Shown: piece by piece, positions 56,907-64,000 of the stretch
How positions within the stretch are numbered: position 1 is the first letter of the stretch
How the letters are laid out: every line of letters begins with the position of its first letter
Assembly (NCBI RefSeq): GCF_030866825.1
Contig: NZ_CP133020.1
Coordinates: 1,426,001-1,490,000, forward strand
Source of the DNA: Rathayibacter sp. SW19
GTDB lineage: Bacteria; Actinomycetota; Actinomycetes; Actinomycetales; Microbacteriaceae
DNA length: 64,000 bases
Direction of reading: 5' to 3'
The notes under the pieces: generated by a model
What the model was told of the DNA's origin: nothing
What the model saw: only the letters and a program-made list of their open reading frames with translations
The model's database searches: none
Program-made: the position numbers and the translations under genes

Positions 56907-58211
56907 CTAGCCGTTGTTGCCGACCGTGCAGGTCTGCTCTGCGGCCGTCTGGCCGGTCACGTTGCTCGGCAGAGCAACTGCCGTTGAGGTCGGGGCGGGC
57001 GTTGCGGATGCTGCGGGTGCGGACGGCGAACTCGTCGCGGTGCTCGTCGGTGTGGTGCTCGCCGGTGCGGGCGTCGCGCTTGGGCTCAGTTGCGCCGCAC
57101 GGCCGGGGATTCCCGTGAGCTGCAACGGTTGGTCTGCCTGAAGCGCCGTGTTCACGATTGCGGAGGAGGACGCATCCGGAATGACGCGGTTGGTGTCGGC
57201 GGGGTCGGCATCCGTTGGATATTGCAAAAAGACGATGTTGCCGAGCCCGATGTTCTTCAGGGCGAGCGCAATGCTCACCATGCTGGTCGGGCTGGTCAAT
57301 GTGTCGGAGAGCACCATGTTCTGCGTGGCTGCCTTGGCCAGCGCATACAGAGTGACCGGGTTGCCGAGCACGCCTGCGCTGGCGATCTTGCGCACAAGTG
57401 CAGACAGGAAGACCTGTTGACTGCTGATGCGGCCGAGGTCGCTGCCGTCGCCCACGCCGTGTCTGCTGCGCAGGAACGAGAGCGCCATCGCGCCGACGAG
57501 TGTCTGTTGCCCGGCGGGGAGGTTCAGCTGGGGGTTCGTGTACGGGTCCGTCACCGGTGTGGCCAGGCACACCGTGACGCCGCCGACCGCATTGGACATC
57601 GCCGCGACGCCGTCGAAACTGATCTCGGCCGCGAACGGGATCGTCACGCCGGTGAGCTGTTCGACCGTCAGGACGGTGCAGGAGAGCCCGCCGACCGACA
57701 GGGTCGTATTGATCATGGCTTGGTCTTGCGGTGAAGACGAGCCGCCACCGGATTGCGGACAAGCCGGAATCGGCACCTCCATGTCGCGAGGAAAACTGAT
57801 CACACTGGCACTCTGGTGATTCTGCGCGATGTGCAGCAGGATCGTCACGTCGTTGTTTCCGGCGCCAGAACTGCCGTTCAACTCGTCGGCACTGGAGAAC
57901 GCACCGCCCTGACCGGTGCGGGTGTCCGTTCCAACCAGCAGGAGGTTGACGCCACCCTTGATCGCCGCGACGTTCGGGATCGGCTGCGCAGTGTGCCCGG
58001 GCAGGGTTGCCAGATGCACGCCGGGCTTGACGCTGCTGACGACATCCCAGGCGGCGTATGCGGTGATCGAACCAGCGCTGACCGCCAGAACGGCGAGCAC
58101 AGCCACGGCGATCTTCGCGATGCCGACCAGCGGCGCCGATCGGCTCAATCTGCCATGACGCACGGGAATAGTTCCGCGCACCCGCGGGCGCCGCAGAGGA
58201 TGATCGTTCAT
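56907..58211 (-). CDS. LytR-CpsA-Psr (LCP) family protein
   Basis: The 434-residue protein has a short basic cytoplasmic start, one transmembrane helix (IAKIAVAVLAVLAVSAGSI), and an extracellular LCP domain: LLLVGTDTRTG, VISFPRDMEVPIP, FDGVAAMSNAVGGVTVCL and SFLRSRHGVGDGSDLGRISS, with the Arg and Asp residues that bind polyprenyl diphosphate. The last 65 residues are Ala/Pro/Ser/Thr-rich, a wall-spanning tail. LCP enzymes attach anionic polymers to peptidoglycan. ATG at 58211 fits the membrane anchor. Confidence 0.9.
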   Translation of the reverse strand: MNDHPLRRPRVRGTIPVRHGRLSRSAPLVGIAKIAVAVLAVLAVSAGSITAYAAWDVVSSVKPGVHLATLPGHTAQPIPNVAAIKGGVNLLLVGTDTRTGQGGAFSSADELNGSSGAGNNDVTILLHIAQNHQSASVISFPRDMEVPIPACPQSGGGSSSPQDQAMINTTLSVGGLSCTVLTVEQLTGVTIPFAAEISFDGVAAMSNAVGGVTVCLATPVTDPYTNPQLNLPAGQQTLVGAMALSFLRSRHGVGDGSDLGRISSQQVFLSALVRKIASAGVLGNPVTLYALAKAATQNMVLSDTLTSPTSMVSIALALKNIGLGNIVFLQYPTDADPADTNRVIPDASSSAIVNTALQADQPLQLTGIPGRAAQLSPSATPAPASTTPTSTATSSPSAPAASATPAPTSTAVALPSNVTGQTAAEQTCTVGNNG

Positions 58212-58520
58212 CGTCTCGCACCCTCCCAGTCGCAACGCAGAATTGGGCGCCCGTGCCTGAGGGCGACCGTCACAAAACGGTAAACCGGGGATCTGGGCAC
58301 AATCCGCTCGCAAGCGTCTGTGGCCGCACACTGTCGCACGAACCGCGGATGCCGTTAGCTCCGCACCCACATTTGCCCGCGTGATTCCGGCGATTTCTGC
58401 CTGTTGTCGTCTCTGAGAGGATTCATACAAAATTCATCACTGGCAGTTGCGGTATAGCAGCGATCCGGGGCGGGCGGACGCGGGCGGCCGATGCTGGTCA
58501 GCGGATAGGCTGACGGCACG

Positions 58521-59180
58521 ATGACAGCGAGATCCACGACCGCCGCGCCCCGGATCACGACCGTGCGCCTGCCCGAGCTCGCATCGGGCGATGTCCGCGA
58601 CCTGGACTACGACGTCAGTGTCGATGCGGAGAGCTGTCGGGATGCCGATCTGGCAGGCCGCAACCTCGCCGGATCCACCTTCAGCGACTGCGAGTTCATC
58701 GACGTGACCCTTGACGATGCCGACCTGCGTGCCGCGCGATTCAACGACTGCCGGCTCACACGCATGAACGCACCCGTGCTGAAGGCGTCGCGGTCGAGTT
58801 GGCGCGGAGTCGAAGTCATTCAGTCGCGCGTCGGCTCCGGCGAGTTGTACGACTCTGGCCTGAACGCAGTGCTCTTCAGCCATTGCAAGATCGGCTACCT
58901 CAACCTGCGCGGGTCGACGCTCCGCGATGTGCTGTTCTCGGACTGCACAATCGATGAGCTCGACCTTGGCGGCGCGAAGGCGACGCGGGTCGCGTTCGCT
59001 GACTCGAGCATCCGGTTGCTGGATGCGACGCACGCGACGTTCGCCGATCTCGACGTGCGCGGGGCCGAGCTGCGCGGCATCCGGGGCATCGATAATCTGC
59101 GCGGTACGACGATGACCGAATATCAACTTGCGGAGCTGTCACCGTTGTTTGCGGCTCACCTGGGCATCACGATCGAATAG
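58521..59180 (+). CDS. Pentapeptide-repeat protein
   Basis: The 219-residue protein consists mainly of A(D/N)LXX-type pentapeptides: RDADLAGRNLAGSTFSDCEF, DDADLRAARFNDCRL, LNLRGSTLRDVLFSDCTI and LDVRGAELRGIRG, which form a right-handed quadrilateral beta-helix. Some family members (Qnr, MfpA) mimic DNA and bind gyrase, but the C-terminal dimerisation pattern is not evident here, so function is open. It is divergent from the LCP gene. Confidence 0.85.
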   Translation: MTARSTTAAPRITTVRLPELASGDVRDLDYDVSVDAESCRDADLAGRNLAGSTFSDCEFIDVTLDDADLRAARFNDCRLTRMNAPVLKASRSSWRGVEVIQSRVGSGELYDSGLNAVLFSHCKIGYLNLRGSTLRDVLFSDCTIDELDLGGAKATRVAFADSSIRLLDATHATFADLDVRGAELRGIRGIDNLRGTTMTEYQLAELSPLFAAHLGITIE

Positions 59181-59220
59181 CTGCGCGCAGCCTGGCGACT
59201 ACCCCTCCATGCGTCTGCTG

Positions 59221-59308
59221 TTTACAAAACGACGGACATTCTGGGCGACGCGCCAGTGGAAGGTACAGGCGCCCGGCGTGTCGCTGAAAAGGTCCGTCGT
59301 TTTGTCAA
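59221..59308. repeat. TTTACAAAACGACGGAC hairpin element, copy 2
   Basis: TTTACAAAACGACGGAC (59221-59237) pairs with GTCCGTCGTTTTGTCAA (59292-59308) with one mismatch. The inner part (GGGCGACGCGCC / GGCGTGTCGC) is also partly self-complementary and resembles the inner part of copy 1. Length, ends and fold match the element at 56798-56883. It lies between the codirectional pentapeptide and thiolase genes. Confidence 0.8.
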
Positions 59309-59394
59309 CCGAAGGGTCGTGCTGGCGAATCTTGCCGGCGGCGCAGGGTCTTGCGGGTCATGCGGAGAAATCGCCTCGCGATTAGGCTGGAAGC

Positions 59395-60579
59395 ATGAGC
59401 AACGATGCCGTGATTATCGATGTGGTGCGCACTCCAAGCGGGCGCGGCAAGCCCGGGGGAGCGCTGAACGGCGTGCACCCTGTCGATCTGCTCGCCGATC
59501 TGCTCGCCGAATTGGTGAGACGCAACGACGTGGACCCCGATCTGATCGACGATGTGATCGCCGGATGCGTCGGGCAGGCCGGCGAACAGTCGTTCAACGT
59601 CGCCCGGAATGCGGCGCTCGCCGCAGGCTTCCCCAAGCACGTGCCCGGCACCACGATCGACAGGCAGTGCGGTTCGAGCCAGCAGGCCGCGACGTTCGCC
59701 GCGCAGGAGATCACGACCGGCATGCACGACATCGTGATCGCCTGCGGTGTCGAGTCGATGAGCCGGCTGCCGATCGGCATCACGACGCTCGGCCGTGACC
59801 CGTACGGGGACCGACTCGCCGAACGTTACCCCGACGGGCTCGTGAACCAGGGCGTCTCGGCGGAGCTCATCGCGCACAAGTGGGGTTTCGACAGGGAGAC
59901 TCTCGACGCCTTCTCCGCGGTCTCGCACCAGCGTGCGGCCCAGGCGTCGTCGCGCGGTGATTTTGCCCGGGAACTCGTGCCCGTCACCCGACCAGACGGC
60001 ACCGTCGTCGACACCGACGAGACCGTGCGGCCGAGCACGACCGTCGAGGGCCTCGCCGGGCTTGCGCCCTCTTTTCGAACGGATGCGCTCGCCGAGCGGT
60101 TCCCCGAGCTCACCTGGCAGATCACCCCAGGCAACTCGTCGCCGCTGACCGATGGGGCATCCGCTGCACTGATCATGAGCGAGAAGCGGGCCGGCGAGCT
60201 CGGGCTGACGCCGCGTGCCCGGTTCCACGCGTTCACCGTAGTGGGCAGCGACCCGCTGTACATGCTGACCGGCGTTCTGCCCGCGACGGCGAAGATCCTC
60301 GAACGCACGGGCATGAGCATCGGCGACTTCGATGCATACGAGGTCAACGAAGCGTTCGCGCCGGTGCCGCTGGCTTGGCTGCACGATTTCGACGCTGATC
60401 CGGGCAGGCTCAACCCGGTCGGCGGCGCGATCGCTCTCGGGCATCCGCTCGGCGCGTCCGGAACCCGGCTGCTCGGCACCCTGCTGAACCAACTCGAGCG
60501 CACCGGCGGCCGCTGGGGGTTGCAGACGATGTGCGAGGGCGGCGGAATGGCCAACGCGACCGTCATCGAGCGGCTGTGA
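59395..60579 (+). CDS. Acetyl-CoA acyltransferase (thiolase)
   Basis: The 394-residue thiolase has the acyl-accepting Cys in DRQCGSSQQAATFAA, NEAFAPVPLAWLHDF, the His in GGAIALGHPLGASGTRLLG and the second Cys in CEGGGMANA. It cleaves 3-oxoacyl-CoA to acetyl-CoA and shortened acyl-CoA. The neighbouring SDR resembles 3-hydroxyacyl-CoA dehydrogenases, so the two catalyse consecutive beta-oxidation steps, probably on short or branched substrates. Confidence 0.92.
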   Translation: MSNDAVIIDVVRTPSGRGKPGGALNGVHPVDLLADLLAELVRRNDVDPDLIDDVIAGCVGQAGEQSFNVARNAALAAGFPKHVPGTTIDRQCGSSQQAATFAAQEITTGMHDIVIACGVESMSRLPIGITTLGRDPYGDRLAERYPDGLVNQGVSAELIAHKWGFDRETLDAFSAVSHQRAAQASSRGDFARELVPVTRPDGTVVDTDETVRPSTTVEGLAGLAPSFRTDALAERFPELTWQITPGNSSPLTDGASAALIMSEKRAGELGLTPRARFHAFTVVGSDPLYMLTGVLPATAKILERTGMSIGDFDAYEVNEAFAPVPLAWLHDFDADPGRLNPVGGAIALGHPLGASGTRLLGTLLNQLERTGGRWGLQTMCEGGGMANATVIERL

Positions 60580-60653
60580 CCGTGGCGGCTATTGTCGCGC
60601 GACTCTGATCGAACAACTCTGCACTGACCGACTAATACCACGGAGGTTGTCAT

Positions 60654-61436
60654 ATGCACATTGAGGAATGTTCCGCGATCGTCACGGGTGGGGCGTCCGG
60701 GCTCGGGTTCGCCACGGCGCGCACGCTGGCGGATGCAGGCGCATCCGTCGTCATCGTCGACCTGCCGGGTTCACCGGGGCAGGATGCCGCCGAGCAGCTC
60801 GGCGGTCGCGCCCTGTTCGCGGCCGCTGACGTCACCAACGAGCACCAGGTGCAGGCTGCCGTCAGAGAAGCATCGGACATGGCGCCGCTGCGGATCGTGG
60901 TCAACTGTGCAGGGATCGGCACCCCAGGCAAGGTGCTCGGCCGCGACGGCGTGCTTCCGCTGGCGGACTTCGAACGAGTGATCAGGATCAATCTGATCGG
61001 CACGTTCAATGTGATTCGGCTGGCGGCGGCCGCGATGGTTCAGACCGAACCGCTCGGGCGGCCGGACGTGCCGGGAGACGCCGAGCGCGGCGTGATTGTC
61101 AACACGGCATCGGTCGCGGCGTTCGACGGTCAGATCGGTCAACCCGCTTATGCGGCATCCAAGGGCGGCGTCGCCGCGATGACGCTGCCGATCGCCCGGG
61201 AGCTGGCACGCAGCCTGGTGCGGGTCGTCACGATCGCACCGGGCATCTTCGACACGCCGATGATGGCGGGCCTCCCGGAGGCGGCGCGGTTGTCGCTTGG
61301 CCAGCAGGTTCCGCATCCGTCTCGCCTGGGCAACCCTTCCGAATACGCGGCGCTGGTGCGGCACATCGTCGAGAACCCGATGCTGAACGGCGAGGTCATC
61401 CGACTCGACGGTGCGATCCGCATGCAGCCGAAGTAG
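60654..61436 (+). CDS. SDR-type 3-hydroxyacyl-CoA dehydrogenase-like protein
   Basis: The 260-residue SDR has AIVTGGASGLGFATAR, VDLPGSPGQDAA (acidic NAD-selective residue), Ser in NTASVAAFDGQ, Tyr/Lys in PAYAASKGGVAAM and APGIFDTPMMAG. This pattern is that of HSD17B10/type-II 3-hydroxyacyl-CoA dehydrogenases. CGGAGG lies 9 nt before the ATG. It is 74 nt downstream of the thiolase gene and likely cotranscribed. Dispersed repeats follow its stop. Confidence 0.88.
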   Translation: MHIEECSAIVTGGASGLGFATARTLADAGASVVIVDLPGSPGQDAAEQLGGRALFAAADVTNEHQVQAAVREASDMAPLRIVVNCAGIGTPGKVLGRDGVLPLADFERVIRINLIGTFNVIRLAAAAMVQTEPLGRPDVPGDAERGVIVNTASVAAFDGQIGQPAYAASKGGVAAMTLPIARELARSLVRVVTIAPGIFDTPMMAGLPEAARLSLGQQVPHPSRLGNPSEYAALVRHIVENPMLNGEVIRLDGAIRMQPK

Positions 61437-61438
61437 CG

Positions 61439-61625
61439 CGGGTCTCGATACGCGTATTCGCTGCGCTCATGCGCTACTCGACCACCGAAGTTCGTCGGTC
61501 GAGCAGGCGTATCGCGACCGCCAACACGGGTCTCACTGCGGTGGCTCGCTACCCGACCACCGGGGTTCGTTGGTCGAGTAGCCAGCGAGCGCGGCGAGCG
61601 AGCGTATCGAGACCGCCAACCTGAA
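61439..61625. repeat. Dispersed GTCGAGTAGC/GTATCGAGAC repeats after the SDR
   Basis: Copies of GGTCTCGATACGCG and GCGCTACTCGACCACCG, and the reverse forms TGGTCGAGTAGCC and GCGTATCGAGACC, form imperfect hairpins between the convergent SDR and RamB-like genes. The first part, through ATTCGCTGCGCTCATGCGC, is the same as in the tandem duplication at 12.9-13.2 kb. Confidence 0.85.
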
Positions 61626-61667
61626 CCTCAATAAGTCGCTCAGCGACCAACCACCGGGGCACGAGTG

Positions 61668-63113
61668 TCACGGCAGTTCCGCGTGCTCCTCCAGGAACGC
61701 GTAGACCTCTGAATCGTCGACGCCCGGAAACGTTCCGGTCGGCAGAGGCGACAGGATGTGCGCGTGCAGGCGCGCGCTGGGCCACGCCTGATCGGCCCAG
61801 CGGTCGGCTAGGTCGCTCGAAGGGTTGCGACAGCAGGACGGGTCCGGGCATCGGGACTCGGCGCGCACAGTCGTCTCCCGCCCGCGGAACCACTTCGCCT
61901 GCGCGAACGGCACGCCGACCGAGATCGAGAATCCGCCGGCGGAGGTCGTACCCGTCTGTGTCGCACACCAATACGTGCCCGCCGGCGTGTCCGTGTACTG
62001 ATACAACTCCGTCGTGCGATTCGTCTGCGTCAACGCCGCGCGGGCACTCCACTTCTTACAGACCAGCTGGCCCTCGATCGCGCCGGTGACGTCGGCCGGC
62101 AACGGGAGTCCGTCGTTTTCGTAGCCTTTGTACAAGGCGCCGTCGTCGCCGACCCGCAGAAAGTGGAAGGTCATGTCCAGGTGTTCGGTCATCAGATTGG
62201 TCATCCGCAATGCTGCAGACTCGTGGGTGGTGCCGAACGCGTCGCGAAAGTCCTCGACCGCGAGATCCTTCTCCTTCTTCGCGTTCTGAAGGAACGTCAC
62301 TGAGGCGTCCAACGGCATCAGGCACGACGCTGCGAAGTAGTTGATCTCCAGCCGCTGCCGTAGAAACTCCGCGTAGCTGTCCGGCCGCTCATGCCCGAGA
62401 ATGCGGTGCGCCATCGCCTGCAATGCCATCGAACGCAGCCCGTGCCCGCCGGGAATCGATGCGGGCGGCAGATAGATGCGCCCATTGGCGAGGTCGGTGA
62501 CCGACCGTGCAGAATGCGGCAGATCGCTCACGTAGATCAGTTGAAACCCGAGCTGTTCGGCCATCACGCTGACCTCACGGTGCGTGAGCGCTCCCGTCGT
62601 ATGACCGGATGCCTTCACCCGCTCCTGCGCGATCTTCTCGATCTGGGGCAGATAGTTGTTCTTGGCGCGCATCTCTTCGCGCAGTTCGGTGTTCGCCCGC
62701 CGAGCCTCTTCCGGCGTCGCGATCGCGAGTTTGGCGTGTCGGGCCAGCTCGCGATGCAGGCCGACGATCGCCTCGAGCGTCTGCGTTGGCGTACCCCGCG
62801 TCGGCTTCACCATCGGCAGGCCCAGCGCACCATACAGGGATCCGCGCTGCGCCCGCGCGAGCTCGATTTCCAGCGCCGCCCGGGCATCCGGAGCTTCGTT
62901 CACGAGCAGATCGTTCAACGCCACGCCGAGCTCTGTTGCGATCGTCTGCAGCGCAGACAAGCGGGGTTCGCGCCTGCCGTTCTCGATCAGTGACAGCTGG
63001 CTGGCTGCGATTCCGGATGTCGCCGCAAGCTGATCCAATGTCAGCCCGCGTTTGCCGCGGAAATGGCGGATGCGATGGCCGATTGTCGCGATATCAGGGC
63101 TGCTTTGCTCCAT
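61668..63113 (-). CDS. ramB: RamB-like regulator (XRE helix-turn-helix plus IrrE/ScfR domains)
   Basis: The 481-residue protein has an N-terminal Cro/C1 HTH (RGLTLDQLAATSGIAASQLS, IENGRREPRL), a central IrrE/ImmA-like segment (MAHRILGHERPDSYAEF, NYFAASCLMPLDA) lacking a full HEXXH, and a Cys-rich C-terminal short-chain-fatty-acyl regulator domain (CPDPSCCRNP). This is the layout of RamB/ScfR, which controls acetate and glyoxylate-cycle genes. TGAAGAG precedes ATG at 63113. It is divergent from pckG and has a 16-bp palindrome in its promoter. Confidence 0.85.
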   Translation of the reverse strand: MEQSSPDIATIGHRIRHFRGKRGLTLDQLAATSGIAASQLSLIENGRREPRLSALQTIATELGVALNDLLVNEAPDARAALEIELARAQRGSLYGALGLPMVKPTRGTPTQTLEAIVGLHRELARHAKLAIATPEEARRANTELREEMRAKNNYLPQIEKIAQERVKASGHTTGALTHREVSVMAEQLGFQLIYVSDLPHSARSVTDLANGRIYLPPASIPGGHGLRSMALQAMAHRILGHERPDSYAEFLRQRLEINYFAASCLMPLDASVTFLQNAKKEKDLAVEDFRDAFGTTHESAALRMTNLMTEHLDMTFHFLRVGDDGALYKGYENDGLPLPADVTGAIEGQLVCKKWSARAALTQTNRTTELYQYTDTPAGTYWCATQTGTTSAGGFSISVGVPFAQAKWFRGRETTVRAESRCPDPSCCRNPSSDLADRWADQAWPSARLHAHILSPLPTGTFPGVDDSEVYAFLEEHAELP

Positions 63114-63129
63114 CTCTTCACAATAGCGA

Positions 63130-63145
63130 AAGAATCGCGATTCTT
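63130..63145. promoter_or_regulatory. Perfect 16-bp palindrome in the ramB-pckG divergent promoter
   Basis: AAGAATCGCGATTCTT is fully symmetric and lies 17 nt upstream of the RamB-like start and about 118 nt before pckG. It is a strong candidate for an autoregulatory RamB-like site. Confidence 0.6.
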
Positions 63146-63262
63146 GAGTGCCAATATCGACCGTGCGACGGCGATTTTGGCCGCATTGTGGGTGTAGGCC
63201 ACCGAAATTCAACACCTCTGCAACGAAAAACGTCGCACTGTCAACCGTCGAAAGGAACCCCG

Positions 63263-64000
63263 ATGACGATCCTTGACTCCCCTCGCAACCACACAGCCTC
63301 GACCCCTGAGCCCTACCCGCGCGGCACGAGCGATGCCAAGCTCAGCGCCTGGGTTGCTGATGTTGCCGCGCTCACGCAGCCGGACGCGATCGTCTGGTGC
63401 GACGGCTCACTGCGCGAGGCCGACCAACTGACCCGCCTGTTGATCGCGGAAGGCAAGCTGATCAGGCTGAACCCGGAGTGGCGGCCGAACAGCTTCTTGG
63501 CCCGCACGGACCCCGCGGATGTCGCACGCGTCGAAGACCGCACCTTTATCTGCTCGAAAGAGGAGATCGACGCGGGGCCGACGAACAACTGGCGCGAGCC
63601 GAGCGAGATGCGTGCAAACCTGCGCGAGGTGTTCGCCGGCAGCATGCGCGGCCGCACGATGTATGTCGTGCCGTTCTCGATGGGGCCGCTCGGCGGGCCG
63701 ATCTCGCAGCTCGGCGTCGAGATCACCGACTCCGAGTACGTCGTGATCAACATGGGAATCATGACCCGGATGGGCGCCGGCGCCTTGAAGTTGATCGAGG
63801 CGGGGCAGAGCTGGGTTCCCGCTGTGCACAGCGTCGGCTACCCGCTGATCGACGCGAACGGGGTTCGTCGCGACGAGGTGCAGTGGCCCTGCAACGACAC
63901 GAAGTACATCGTTCAGTTCCCCGAGACGCGCGAGATCTTCTCCTACGGCTCCGGCTACGGCGGCAACTCGCTGCTCGGCAAGAAGGCCTTCGCATTGCGG
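63263..64000 (+). CDS. pckG: Phosphoenolpyruvate carboxykinase (GTP), N-terminal part
   Basis: The first 246 residues are present and the frame is open to the end of the window. Sequence features match GTP-dependent PEPCK: AIVWCDGSLREADQL, the substrate-binding RTFICS segment, RTMYVVPFSMGPLGGPISQ, GYPLIDANG and FSYGSGYGGNSLLGKKAFAL. The kinase loops lie beyond the window. The enzyme makes phosphoenolpyruvate from oxaloacetate for gluconeogenesis, which is needed for growth on acetate, fatty acids or aromatics. AAAGGAAC precedes the ATG. Confidence 0.95.
   Translation, partial: MTILDSPRNHTASTPEPYPRGTSDAKLSAWVADVAALTQPDAIVWCDGSLREADQLTRLLIAEGKLIRLNPEWRPNSFLARTDPADVARVEDRTFICSKEEIDAGPTNNWREPSEMRANLREVFAGSMRGRTMYVVPFSMGPLGGPISQLGVEITDSEYVVINMGIMTRMGAGALKLIEAGQSWVPAVHSVGYPLIDANGVRRDEVQWPCNDTKYIVQFPETREIFSYGSGYGGNSLLGKKAFALR

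Noticed and set aside
1..64000. tRNA or rRNA genes, riboswitches, prophage or integrase genes
   Set aside because: No T-loop signature with a foldable cloverleaf, rRNA sequence, recognisable riboswitch core or integrase/terminase motif was seen by reading; a covariance-model scan would be needed to exclude small RNAs.

Overview
The window is high-GC chromosomal DNA from an actinomycete, most likely a member of the Microbacteriaceae. The reasons are codon use, the very frequent GGATGC/GCATCC hexamer, dispersed 'GTCGAGTAGC...GTATCGAGAC' intergenic repeats, and genes typical of actinobacteria (RamB-like regulator next to GTP-type PEPCK, DUF385/Ddn-like protein, LCP protein, ECF42 sigma factor with a DGPF partner). 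I see no rRNA, tRNA, CRISPR array, phage or intact insertion sequence. It is accessory catabolic chromosome, rich in regulators and transporters.

Layout. 1-4.5 kb: end of a D-Ala-D-Ala carboxypeptidase gene, a nicotinamidase gene, and a tightly overlapping 2-oxoacid dehydrogenase operon (E1 alpha, E1 beta, a free lipoyl domain, an alpha/beta hydrolase) that looks like an acetoin-type E2 split into two genes. 4.5-7.6 kb: MFS transporter debris, metG, and an AbrB/PIN toxin-antitoxin pair. 7.6-16.4 kb, minus strand: a homoprotocatechuate meta-cleavage cluster (hpaD, hpaE, a GntR regulator, a FAH-RraA fusion, hpaI, hpaH, an aldehyde dehydrogenase). 16.5-22.7 kb: stress and defence genes (MazF-like fragment, SigJ-like sigma factor with divergent DHA2 exporter, methyltransferase, truncated TetR, VapBC, MntA/HepT). 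22.7-31 kb: an aromatic amine block (MoaF-like protein, copper amine oxidase, PLP amino-acid decarboxylase, SDR, APC permease, FeaR-like AraC regulator).

31.5-45.4 kb: a frameshifted APC permease with a GlcG-like protein, decayed AraC fragments, the ECF42/DGPF pair, a phenol/3-hydroxybenzoate-type FAD monooxygenase with an IclR regulator, a GntR-nitrilase-APC unit, a second nitrilase, an SDR and a Ddn-like protein. 45.4-50.5 kb: redox genes (two peroxiredoxin-like proteins, SDR, muconolactone-isomerase-like, VOC, a flavin disulfide reductase). 50.5-56.7 kb: a PucR regulator divergent from gabT-glutamate dehydrogenase-gabD. 56.9-64 kb: LCP protein, pentapeptide-repeat protein, thiolase, SDR, and a RamB-like regulator divergent from pckG, which runs off the end.

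How it fits together. Decarboxylase, amine oxidase and aldehyde dehydrogenase would turn aromatic amino acids or amines into arylacetates; the hpa genes take homoprotocatechuate to succinate semialdehyde and pyruvate; gabD can oxidise the succinate semialdehyde; RamB/pckG lead to gluconeogenesis. No 4-hydroxyphenylacetate 3-hydroxylase is present, so the cluster as it stands would best suit DOPA or dopamine. A palindrome close to GATCGTATACGATC precedes hpaH, the FAH-RraA gene and the AraC gene, and may tie the two blocks, about 15 kb apart, into one regulon.

The most unusual structural theme is repeat DNA inside or abutting genes: a dispersed repeat translated in frame as the linker of the FAH-RraA fusion, repeat copies that supply the stop codons of hpaE and hpaI, and 15- or 18-bp tandem repeats within the coding frames of at least five unrelated genes.
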